6,779 nucleotides of DNA from Clostridium sp. (GCA_018372555.1 JAHAIU010000155.1:1-6779), one strand, 5' to 3'. Counted from the stretch's first letter, positions 1 to 5,200 are shown. The notes: generated by a model not told the origin, from the sequence alone. Translations and numbers: made by a program.

Positions 1-224
1 GACTTACTACTACATTTATATTAACAATAGGAATTGCTATTATTTATGGAATATCAGTACTTACTAAGCAAATAGCAGATTACGCAGTGTTTGTATTCCC
101 AACAGTACCACTAATACTACTAATCATATTTATATTTGCAGTATGTTTAATTACTCCAAGTATTGTATTTAAAGAATCATCAAAAAGAAGTATAACTGAA
201 AGAATTAGAGAAATAGAAAAGTAG
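1..224 (+). CDS. ABC transporter permease, FtsX family (C-terminal end only)
   Basis: The 5' end lies outside the window. The open frame begins at base 3 and runs 73 codons to a TAG at 222-224. The fragment has two hydrophobic stretches (about residues 4-22 and 34-51), then a cytoplasmic tail, SSKRSITERIREIEK. A last pair of helices followed by a 'ksi.erireie' tail is typical of the C-terminus of FtsX/MacB/BceB-type permeases, which work with an ABC ATPase to export or detoxify peptides and lipids or to transmit envelope signals. The two-component operon that follows supports this, since such permeases are often encoded beside their regulators. The family call is an inference from a short tail: the FtsX core and partner ATPase are not visible. 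Two terminators separate it from the regulator genes, so it probably ends its own transcript. Confidence 0.7.
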   Translation, partial: LTTTFILTIGIAIIYGISVLTKQIADYAVFVFPTVPLILLIIFIFAVCLITPSIVFKESSKRSITERIREIEK

Positions 225-239
225 GGTTTGCTATCGCAT

Positions 240-281
240 AATGAGAAATGAAGGATTTACAATGAAAAATTAATGAAAAAA
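240..281 (+). repeat. Three imperfect AATGAAAAAT direct repeats
   Basis: AATGAGAAAT (240-249), AATGAAAAAT (261-270) and AATGAAAAAA (272-281) are near-copies in a short stretch just after the permease stop. They are low-complexity A-rich units with no coding sense. They could be the remains of an intergenic repeat or simple compositional drift. Confidence 0.4.
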
Positions 282-298
282 ATCCTTTTGGATTTTTC
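276..298 (+). terminator. Hairpin terminator after the permease gene
   Basis: A perfect 8-bp stem, AAAAATCC (278-285) with GGATTTTT (290-297), encloses a TTTT loop. The A-run on the left and T-run on the right would allow termination in either direction. It lies about 50 bases after the permease stop. The stem is A/T-rich with only two G-C pairs, so strength is uncertain. An upstream AAGGATTT (251-258) can pair with 280-287 instead. Confidence 0.5.
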
Positions 299-335
299 AA
301 AATCAGGTTAAATTAATAATCTTGAAGTTTTAATG

Positions 336-361
336 GAGCTATCTTTACGATAGCTCTTTTT
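336..361 (+). terminator. Intrinsic terminator upstream of the response regulator gene
   Basis: A perfect 8-bp stem, GAGCTATC (336-343) with GATAGCTC (349-356), has a 5-base loop (TTTAC) and a run of five T's (357-361). This is a textbook Rho-independent terminator. It probably ends read-through from the permease gene. Its T-run leads directly into the extended -10 element of the next promoter. Confidence 0.85.
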
Positions 362-369
362 GATATAAT
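361..369 (+). promoter_or_regulatory. Extended -10 promoter of the two-component operon
   Basis: TGATATAAT (361-369) is a perfect TGn extended -10 box. No convincing -35 box lies 16-18 bases upstream, where the terminator hairpin sits, but extended -10 promoters can do without one. The predicted start is near 376, giving a leader of about 23 bases that just includes the ribosome binding site of the regulator gene. Confidence 0.6.
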
Positions 370-386
370 TAATTTACTAGATGGTT

Positions 387-394
387 GAGGTGAG
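387..394 (+). promoter_or_regulatory. Ribosome binding site that sets the response regulator start
   Basis: GAGGTGAG matches the 16S anti-Shine-Dalgarno complement, with its GAGG core 8 bases before the ATG at 399. It lies inside the longer frame opening at ATG 381, which has no ribosome binding site and begins only about 5 bases after the predicted transcription start. The start at 399 is therefore preferred. Confidence 0.85.
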
Positions 395-398
395 TATT

Positions 399-1073
399 AT
401 GGCAAAAATATTAATAGTGGAAGATGATAAAATACTTAATAAAGGAGTAACATTTGCTTTAAAAAAAGAGGGGTATGAGGTAGTATCTGCATATTCAAAA
501 AGTGAAGGAAATGAAATAATCTCAAAAGATAAGATAGACTTTTTACTTCTAGATATTAATTTGCCTGATGGTAATGGCTTAGATTTCTGCAGGGAAGTTA
601 GAGATAAAGTTAATATTCCAATAGTGTTTTTTACAGCTAATGATACAGAAGAGGATATGGTTAAGGGATTTGAAACTGGGTGTGATGATTATATAGCAAA
701 GCCTTTCTCTGTAGAAGTATTAAGACATAAGGTTAATGCAATTCTTAAGAGAAATAAAATGATTAATAAAAATTTATTTGAGTATAATGGATTAAAAATA
801 GATTTTGATAGAATGTCAGTAGATATTTTAGGGAACGAGATTAATTTAACTGCAACAGAATATAAGCTTTTAGAATTGCTTGCAATAAATAAAGGTAAAG
901 TAGTTACGAAAGAAATTCTTTTAGAGAAGTTATGGGATAATAACGGAAATTTCGTTGATGAAAACACATTAAGCGTGAATATTAGAAGGCTTAGAAAGAA
1001 AATAGAGGAGGATCCTAAAAATCCTAAATACATAATAACTGTATTTGGTATAGGATATACTTTTGGGGAGTAA
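399..1073 (+). CDS. OmpR/PhoB-family response regulator
   Basis: A 224-residue DNA-binding response regulator, the normal length for the family. The receiver domain (about 1-115) has the acidic pair E8-D9 with D10, the phospho-acceptor D52 in LLLDINLPDGNG, the switch Thr T79 and the invariant K101 in the KPF motif, so it should be phosphorylated normally. A winged helix-turn-helix domain (about 127-222) follows, with LTATEYKLLELL at its start, the recognition-helix region ENTLSVNIRRLRKKI and the closing wing GIGYTFGE. It should bind tandem direct repeats as a dimer once phosphorylated by the kinase encoded 3 bases downstream. The ATG at 399 is chosen because GAGGTGAG precedes it and the domain begins at once (MAKILIVEDD). 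Targets are not visible; the adjacent ABC permease operon is the obvious candidate. Confidence 0.95.
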   Translation: MAKILIVEDDKILNKGVTFALKKEGYEVVSAYSKSEGNEIISKDKIDFLLLDINLPDGNGLDFCREVRDKVNIPIVFFTANDTEEDMVKGFETGCDDYIAKPFSVEVLRHKVNAILKRNKMINKNLFEYNGLKIDFDRMSVDILGNEINLTATEYKLLELLAINKGKVVTKEILLEKLWDNNGNFVDENTLSVNIRRLRKKIEEDPKNPKYIITVFGIGYTFGE

Positions 1074-1076
1074 CTT

Positions 1077-2096
1077 ATGAGACTTAATTTTAATAAAGTA
1101 AATATATTTTTTAAGGCTATTATAATAATATTAACTATATTTGTGAATGCTTATGTCTATATTATGGAGGTAAATAATAAGGTATCTATAGTTTTATTAA
1201 TATTCTCAGCAATTATAATCTTAGGAATGTTTATTTATGAGAAACTATATAAAAATTATATGGAGGATATGTTTATACAATTATCAGATATGCTTTCAAC
1301 AATTATAGATATGAGAGATGAAGAGGTATTTTCTACTATGGAAGATACTTTGCTATCTAAATTGCAACATCAAACCATTAAGTTAACTAATATATTAAAA
1401 GATAAAAATGAGCAAATAGAAAAAGATAGGAATGAAATTAAATCATTAATTTCAGATATAGCACATCAACTTAAGACTCCATTAACTAATTTAAAGATGT
1501 ATGGGGAATTTCTTAAAGACGAAGATTTGACTGAAGAAGAGAGACGAGAATTTAATGACATTATTATGATTTCGTTAGATAGGTTAAGCTTTTTAATTGA
1601 GAGTATGATAAAGATGTCTAGACTTGAAAGTGGAGTTATTCAGCTAAAGCCACAAATTAATGATTTAAATGATACTTTATTACTTGCAATAAGTGAAGTA
1701 CAGAAGAAGGCTAAAATAAAGAATATAGAAATACAATTAGAAGAAGTAGATAAGATTTTAATAAGTCATGATAAAAACTGGGTAAGAGAAGCATTCTTTA
1801 ATATATTAGAAAATGCAGTTAAGTATACTAGTGAAAATGGATTGATTAAGGTGAAAATTCAAAGTTATGAAATGTTTACTAGAGTAGATATAAAAGATAA
1901 TGGAATGGGAATAAAAGAAGAAGAGTTACCTAAGATATTTGCTAGGTTTTATAGAGGAGAAAATTCTAGAGATATAGAGGGGATAGGAATAGGTCTATAT
2001 CTAACAAGAGAAATAATATCAAATCAAGGTGGGTATATTAAGGTTAAATCTAGCACTAAAGGTTCTACTTTTTCTATATTTTTACCTAACAAATAA
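1077..2096 (+). CDS. Sensor histidine kinase, two-helix short-loop type
   Basis: A 339-residue membrane kinase, translationally coupled to the regulator: 3 bases separate the stop and the ATG, and GGGGAG at 1065-1070 is the ribosome binding site. Two membrane helices (about 10-30 and 36-54) are joined by only about five residues, so there is no extracellular sensor domain. Signals are probably read within the membrane or from a partner transporter. No HAMP domain is evident; a helical linker leads to the dimerisation helix with H-box ISDIAHQLKTPL and phospho-acceptor H130. The ATPase domain has an N-box with N242 and N246 (NILENAVKYT), G1 DNGMGI (D274), F-box FARFYRG and G2 GIGIGLYL (302-309). 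All catalytic motifs are intact. The architecture resembles the BceS/GraS group, but the H-box is of the ordinary HisKA kind, so a Bce-family assignment is not secure. Confidence 0.93.
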   Translation: MRLNFNKVNIFFKAIIIILTIFVNAYVYIMEVNNKVSIVLLIFSAIIILGMFIYEKLYKNYMEDMFIQLSDMLSTIIDMRDEEVFSTMEDTLLSKLQHQTIKLTNILKDKNEQIEKDRNEIKSLISDIAHQLKTPLTNLKMYGEFLKDEDLTEEERREFNDIIMISLDRLSFLIESMIKMSRLESGVIQLKPQINDLNDTLLLAISEVQKKAKIKNIEIQLEEVDKILISHDKNWVREAFFNILENAVKYTSENGLIKVKIQSYEMFTRVDIKDNGMGIKEEELPKIFARFYRGENSRDIEGIGIGLYLTREIISNQGGYIKVKSSTKGSTFSIFLPNK

Positions 2097-2242
2097 TATT
2101 TAAAATAGAAGAGGGATGTTAATCTAGTAATAATAAATAAGGAGCAATAAAAGTAGAGGGTATAGATGCATGGCCAGCAAGGTTATTGGTATAGTTTTAG
2201 TTAATACTTAAGTAATAAGATATAATTAGCATATAAAAATAA

Positions 2243-2272
2243 TTGACAATATAGTAGTTCTTAGAATATATT
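2243..2272 (+). promoter_or_regulatory. Sigma-A-type promoter upstream of the MutS2-like gene
   Basis: A perfect -35 box TTGACA (2243-2248) is separated by 18 bases from TATATT (2267-2272), which matches the -10 consensus at five of six positions. The predicted start is near 2279. It lies about 300 bases before the MutS2-like ATG, and a terminator intervenes, so the transcript would be either a short RNA or a long leader. Confidence 0.55.
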
Positions 2273-2278
2273 AAAGAA

Positions 2279-2493
2279 GATAGATTTCAATAAGAAGTGA
2301 GGGAAGTTTGTGAGTGTTTAGTATCAAATAGTTAACTTAATATTGATTCCAAAAAGATTAGGGGTTATAACCTTTATTTGTTGAGGAATTAATTAAACTA
2401 TATTGATACAAGTCCGCGAATTAAATTACAAGGGGTATAGTATACCTTTCCTTATGATTGAATTTTTAGCTGTGGAAGTATCCGCAGCTTTTT
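2279..2493 (+). ncRNA. Candidate leader or small RNA ahead of the MutS2-like gene
   Basis: The span between the predicted start (near 2279) and the terminator at 2468-2493 would give an RNA of about 215 bases with no supported gene in it. It contains two look-alike hairpins, AGGGGT-TATA-ACCTTT (2360-2375) and AGGGGTAT-AGT-ATACCTTT (2431-2449). TCCGC occurs twice, at 2413-2417 and again in the right arm of the terminator (2481-2485). The upstream copy could pair with GTGGA (2472-2476) and compete with terminator formation, though over only five pairs. I recognise no known riboswitch, and the T-box signature is absent. Existence as an RNA is inferred from the promoter and terminator only. Confidence 0.3.
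2468..2493 (+). terminator. Intrinsic terminator or attenuator before the MutS2-like gene
   Basis: AGCTGTGG (2468-2475) pairs with CCGCAGCT (2482-2489) over 8 bp including one G-T pair. The loop is AAGTAT, and the T-run spans 2489-2493. It is GC-rich against its surroundings. It may end the two-component operon transcript, or act as an attenuator for RNA from the promoter at 2243. No clear promoter was found between it and the ribosome binding site at 2561, which favours read-through for expression of the downstream gene. Confidence 0.75.
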
Positions 2494-2560
2494 ATATTTT
2501 TAAGGGCTTTAAACTATGAAATCTATCTAGATTTCGTGACTTGTATGTATTTAATGCAAG

Positions 2561-2566
2561 AAAGGA
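2561..2566 (+). promoter_or_regulatory. Ribosome binding site that sets the MutS2-like start
   Basis: AAAGGA lies 8 bases before the ATG at 2575. A longer frame from GTG 2536 would add 13 residues that do not resemble the family, and that GTG has no ribosome binding site and sits in a hairpin. The ATG at 2575 is therefore chosen. Confidence 0.8.
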
Positions 2567-2574
2567 AAATAAAA

Positions 2575-4464
2575 ATGGATAAAATAACATTAGAAAAATT
2601 AAATTATTATGAGCTAAAAGAAATAGTAAAAGGATATTGTATAAGTGGTTTAGGAAAGTCATTGATAGATAAGCTTGAGCCAAGTAGTAATATAAAGATT
2701 GTAAATAAAAGATTAGATGAAACTTCAGAAGGAAGAAGGCTTTTAGAAGCTTCATATCATATACCTTTAAGCGGAATATTTAATATAGCTCCTCATATAG
2801 AAAAGATAGAAAAAGGTTCATCCTTAGATCCTGAAGATTTAACTATGATATCTGATTTCTTAAGAGGATGTAATAAGATAAAAACATTTATGAAAGATAA
2901 GGAAGGTTATGCTCCTACATTAAGTAGCTATGGAGAAAGTATTACAGGTTTAAGCTATATAGAAGAAGAAATAAATAGGTGTATAAGAGGTTCTGTAGTA
3001 GATTCAAATGCTAGTAAAGAGCTTAAAAAGGTAAGAAGACTTATAGATGAATGTGAAGGTAAAATAAGAGAAAGATTAGATAAATTTTTAAAGAATAGTG
3101 ATAATAAAAAGTATATACAAGAGTTCTTTATAAGTAAGAGAAATGGACGATATACTATTCCAATAAAATCGTCTTATAAAAATTATGTTAAAGGAGTAAT
3201 TATAGAATCTTCTTCCAAAGGGACCACAGTTTTTATGGAGCCTGATGTAGTATCAAGATATACTTCTGAATTAGCTAATTTAAAAATAGAAGAAAGCATT
3301 GAAGAATATAAGATACTTGGAATGATTACTGAAATGATTAATGAAAGAATAAGAGATTTAAAAATAAATATAGAAGTAATAGCAGAATATGATATGATTT
3401 GGGCTAAAGCTAAGTACAGCAATGAGATATCAGGAATAAAGCCTAAGTTAAACGATCATGGATATATCAAAATAGTAAAAGGTAAATATCCCATGATTAA
3501 GAATGCTATACCTCTTGATTTTGAAATTGGAGAGAACTATAGAACATTAATTATTACTGGGCCTAATGCTGGAGGTAAGACCGTAGTATTAAAAACAGTA
3601 GGTATTCTAACCTTAGCTGTACTATCAGGATTTCATATAGAAGCTAAAGAGGGAACTGAAATTTCAGTATTTAATAATCTTTTTGTGGATATAGGAGATA
3701 ATCAAAGTGTAGAAAATGCCCTAAGTACATTTTCTTCACATGTAAAGAACTTAGCAGAAATTATTAAACAAAGTACAAAATCGACTTTATTACTATTCGA
3801 TGAAATAGGAAGTGGAACAGAGCCTAATGAAGGGGCAGCACTTGCTATAGCAATATTAGAAGAGTTATATCATAAGGGATGTATTACAATAGCAACTACT
3901 CATTATGGTGAAATTAAAAATTTCTCTGAGGGTCATCCTGATTTTGAAAATGCAGCTATGGAATTTAAAAAAGATACACTTGAGCCATTATATAAACTTC
4001 ATATTGGTAAAACTGGTGATAGTAATGCCTTATATATTTCAAAGAAGATGGGAATTTCAGATTCTATAATAGAAAGAACAAGAAAATATATAGAAACTAA
4101 AGACTATAATTATGATCTAATTAGGTCTAGCAAAGTGATAAAGAAAAGAGAAGAAGATGTAGAAGTTGTTGAAGCAAGATATAACTATTCCGTTGGAGAT
4201 AGGATTATTCTTTTAGACAAAAATGATAGTGCTATAGTATATAAAGAAATAGATGATTTAAATAATCTAGTTGTCTTTTACAAAAATGATTTTATTGAAG
4301 TTAATTATAAAAGAGTAAAATTAGATGTTAAAGCAAGTGAATTATATCCAGAAGGTTATGATTTAAATCAGCTATTTACAAGCTATAAGGAAAGAAAATT
4401 AGAGCATGATATAAGTCGTGGATCTAAAAAAGCATTAAAGAAAATAAGAAAAAATTCTATATAG
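2575..4464 (+). CDS. MutS2-like ATPase lacking the Smr domain
   Basis: A 629-residue member of the MutS2 branch of the MutS family. The N-terminal core and lever region resembles MutS2; residues 189-223 carry the conserved RNGRYTIPIK and SSKGTTVFMEP motifs. The ATPase domain has Walker A GPNAGGKT (329-336), the DIGDNQS and STFSSH signature (372-389), Walker B LLLFDEIGSGTEP with D409 and E410, and the ATTHYGEIK motif with H443, so ATP hydrolysis should be intact. MutS2 proteins are usually about 780-790 residues: a long coiled-coil linker, a KOW-like domain and a C-terminal Smr nuclease domain follow the ATPase. Here the linker is only about 30 residues (508-538), a KOW-like segment remains (about 539-585, starting SVGDRIILL), and Smr is replaced by a short basic tail rich in Lys and Arg. 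MutS2 proteins act on branched DNA or collided ribosomes. This form probably clamps a substrate without cutting it. It is not a mismatch-recognising MutS1. Confidence 0.92.
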   Translation: MDKITLEKLNYYELKEIVKGYCISGLGKSLIDKLEPSSNIKIVNKRLDETSEGRRLLEASYHIPLSGIFNIAPHIEKIEKGSSLDPEDLTMISDFLRGCNKIKTFMKDKEGYAPTLSSYGESITGLSYIEEEINRCIRGSVVDSNASKELKKVRRLIDECEGKIRERLDKFLKNSDNKKYIQEFFISKRNGRYTIPIKSSYKNYVKGVIIESSSKGTTVFMEPDVVSRYTSELANLKIEESIEEYKILGMITEMINERIRDLKINIEVIAEYDMIWAKAKYSNEISGIKPKLNDHGYIKIVKGKYPMIKNAIPLDFEIGENYRTLIITGPNAGGKTVVLKTVGILTLAVLSGFHIEAKEGTEISVFNNLFVDIGDNQSVENALSTFSSHVKNLAEIIKQSTKSTLLLFDEIGSGTEPNEGAALAIAILEELYHKGCITIATTHYGEIKNFSEGHPDFENAAMEFKKDTLEPLYKLHIGKTGDSNALYISKKMGISDSIIERTRKYIETKDYNYDLIRSSKVIKKREEDVEVVEARYNYSVGDRIILLDKNDSAIVYKEIDDLNNLVVFYKNDFIEVNYKRVKLDVKASELYPEGYDLNQLFTSYKERKLEHDISRGSKKALKKIRKNSI

Positions 4465-4477
4465 TTTTAAATTAGGC

Positions 4478-4554
4478 AGGAGTTTTTAACATATTATGCT
4501 AAGCTGGCCTCATAAACTCCAAATTGGCTTACCCACAATATGTTAAAAACTTCT
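4478..4554. repeat. Long inverted repeat with 18-bp arms, possible small mobile or structural element
   Basis: The left arm 4478-4495 (AGGAGTTTTTAACATATT) pairs with the right arm 4537-4554 (AATATGTTAAAAACTTCT) over 18 positions with one G-T pair. The 41-base loop has 19 G or C bases, much richer than its surroundings. The loop holds a second short stem, TAAGC (4500-4504) with GCTTA (4527-4531). AAACTCC (4514-4520) can instead pair with GGAGTTT (4479-4485) of the left arm. The element begins 13 bases after the MutS2-like stop. No T-run follows either arm and the stem is AT-rich, so it is not a classical terminator. It may stabilise the mRNA 3' end or be a non-coding repeat element; no target duplication was found. 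Confidence 0.75.
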
Positions 4555-4583
4555 TGAATAATTTATTTTGAAATATTACTGTG

Positions 4584-4612
4584 TTGACAATATCACTAAT
4601 TAGTGATAAATT
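4584..4612 (+). promoter_or_regulatory. Promoter of the MarR gene
   Basis: A perfect -35 box TTGACA (4584-4589) is followed after 17 bases by TAAATT (4607-4612), a four-of-six -10 match. The predicted start falls at about 4618-4620, at the ATG itself. The operator palindrome fills the spacer and touches the -10 box, so a bound repressor would block RNA polymerase. Confidence 0.65.
4591..4608. promoter_or_regulatory. Operator 1: perfect 18-bp palindrome in the MarR promoter
   Basis: TATCACTAATTAGTGATA is a perfect palindrome. The same 18 bases, with identical flanks giving a 24-base identity (4589-4612 and 5158-5181), recur before the pirin gene. The TATC-N10-GATA form resembles the operator described for MhqR-type MarR regulators. 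The size and symmetry fit a winged-helix dimer. Binding by the adjacent MarR protein is inferred. Confidence 0.85.
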
Positions 4613-4618
4613 GTATTT

Positions 4619-5062
4619 ATGGATAATATAAAGGATTTACTTGAAGAAAATAAATTAACTTTATCTACTTTAGTTGTTTTTACAAGAGCAGAAAATGCAA
4701 TTCATAAACGTGAATACGAAACAATTAAGGAAAGTGGATTAACTATATCACAATTTGGAGTTTTAGAAGCTCTATATAATAAAGGTAACTTAAGAATATG
4801 TGAGTTAATAGAAAAAATGTTAACTACATCAGGAAATATAACAGTAGTTATAAAGAATTTAGAAAAGGATGGATTTATAAAAAGAAATATAGACCCTGAA
4901 GATAAGAGATCATGTATAATATCAATAACGGATAAAGGGAAAGACATAATAGAAAGTGTATTACCAAATCACATTAATAATATTAAAAATATTTTTGATG
5001 TTTTAAGTGATGAGGAAAAAGTTACTTTAAAGAATATACTAAAAAAGTTTAAGAATATATAA
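4619..5062 (+). CDS. MarR-family transcriptional regulator, MhqR-like
   Basis: A 147-residue winged helix-turn-helix repressor, the usual MarR length. An N-terminal dimerisation helix (LVVFTRAENAIHKREYETI) leads to SQFGVLEALYNKG (44-56), the DNA-binding helices (58-87, with TSGNITVVIKNLEKDGFI as the recognition part) and a wing carrying the family's D-x-R pair (D95, R97). The C-terminal helices (about 105-147) close the dimer. Cysteines occur at 61 and 99 only; a thiol-sensing role is possible but unsupported. The overall pattern resembles Bacillus MhqR, which responds to quinones and electrophiles. The ATG at 4619 is the first in-frame start after a stop at 4607. No good ribosome binding site precedes it (only a weak GTGAT), and the predicted transcript begins at the ATG. 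Identical palindromes before this gene and the pirin gene suggest that it represses both. Confidence 0.93.
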   Translation: MDNIKDLLEENKLTLSTLVVFTRAENAIHKREYETIKESGLTISQFGVLEALYNKGNLRICELIEKMLTTSGNITVVIKNLEKDGFIKRNIDPEDKRSCIISITDKGKDIIESVLPNHINNIKNIFDVLSDEEKVTLKNILKKFKNI

Positions 5063-5090
5063 GTTGTAATTAAGATTCTACATCTTATTG

Positions 5091-5114
5091 AAATAGTTTA
5101 TATTTAAACTATTT
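5091..5114. repeat. AT-rich 10-bp inverted repeat after the MarR gene
   Basis: AAATAGTTTA (5091-5100) and TAAACTATTT (5105-5114) form a perfect 10-bp stem with a TATT loop, 28 bases after the MarR stop. The stem has only two G-C pairs and only three T's at its 3' end. It could be a weak terminator, but the assignment is unsure. Confidence 0.5.
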
Positions 5115-5117
5115 AAG

Positions 5118-5127
5118 GTGATAAATT
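5118..5127 (+). promoter_or_regulatory. Operator half-site over the pirin -35 box
   Basis: GTGATAAATT repeats exactly the right half and flank of both operators (for example 4603-4612). The left half is not conserved here. It overlaps the proposed -35 box of the pirin promoter. A ten-base match in AT-rich DNA can arise by chance, so this is tentative. Confidence 0.3.
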
Positions 5128-5146
5128 ATTAAACAGCTTATATAAT
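5118..5146 (+). promoter_or_regulatory. Promoter of the pirin gene
   Basis: A perfect -10 box TATAAT (5141-5146) lies 17 bases after GTGATA (5118-5123), a four-of-six -35 match. The predicted start is near 5153, a few bases before operator 2. This leaves a leader of about 60 bases to the pirin ATG. Confidence 0.55.
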
Positions 5147-5159
5147 ATTTTTAAATAAA

Positions 5160-5177
5160 TATCACTAATTAGTGATA
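5160..5177. promoter_or_regulatory. Operator 2: identical 18-bp palindrome before the pirin gene
   Basis: A second exact copy of TATCACTAATTAGTGATA, 569 bases downstream of the first. It lies about 7-25 bases past the predicted pirin transcription start, where a bound repressor would act as a roadblock or hinder promoter escape. It ends 38 bases before the pirin ATG. Confidence 0.85.
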
Positions 5178-5200
5178 AATTTAATTATTAATGAATTAAG

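Larger units (their letters stand above)
2097..2574 (+). other. Gene-free region between the kinase and MutS2-like genes
   Basis: This 478-base stretch has stops in all frames and no convincing gene. It holds a promoter (2243-2272), two similar small hairpins (2360-2375 and 2431-2449), an intrinsic terminator (2468-2493) and a further 7-9 bp hairpin (GAAATCT 2518-2524 with AGATTTC 2529-2535) just before the ribosome binding site of the next gene. No terminator is visible directly after the kinase stop, so kinase transcripts may continue to 2493. A 12-codon reading frame with a good ribosome binding site lies at 2166-2204. Short palindromes such as TACTTAAGTA (around 2206-2215) are probably chance in such AT-rich DNA. 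Confidence 0.7.

Noticed and set aside
381..398. Earlier start ATG 381 for the response regulator
   Set aside because: It lies before the GAGGTGAG ribosome binding site and only about 5 bases after the predicted transcription start. The family N-terminus begins at 399.
689..1033. A 114-residue minus-strand frame inside the response regulator
   Set aside because: It is a mirror of a well-supported gene with intact domain motifs, with no independent evidence of expression.
2403..2460. Pseudogene remnant between the kinase and the MutS2-like gene
   Set aside because: Conceptual translation of the stretch in all + frames gives frequent stops and no recognisable protein motif.
2279..2493. T-box or other known riboswitch in the leader before the MutS2-like gene
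   Set aside because: The AGGGTGGNACCGCG antiterminator motif of T-boxes is absent, and I recognise no c-di-GMP, SAM or other conserved core.
2403..2519. A 38-codon + strand frame from TTG 2403 to TGA 2517-2519 across the terminator
   Set aside because: It has no ribosome binding site at usable spacing (GAGGA is 15 bases away), overlaps a clear terminator hairpin and resembles no known protein. Chance is the best explanation.
2536..2574. GTG start 13 codons upstream for the MutS2-like protein
   Set aside because: There is no ribosome binding site and the site falls in a small hairpin. ATG 2575 has AAAGGA at ideal spacing.
2492..2755. An 87-residue minus-strand hydrophobic frame
   Set aside because: It is antisense to the start of the MutS2-like gene. 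Its Leu/Phe-rich content is what the complement of an AT-rich, Lys/Glu-rich coding strand gives, and it has no promoter or ribosome binding site.
4478..4554. Insertion sequence or CRISPR repeat
   Set aside because: There is no transposase gene, no target duplication and no repeated spacer array, only one pair of inverted arms.
5091..5114. A confident intrinsic terminator for the MarR gene
   Set aside because: The stem is almost all A-T and only three T's end the right arm, so it is reported only as an inverted repeat.
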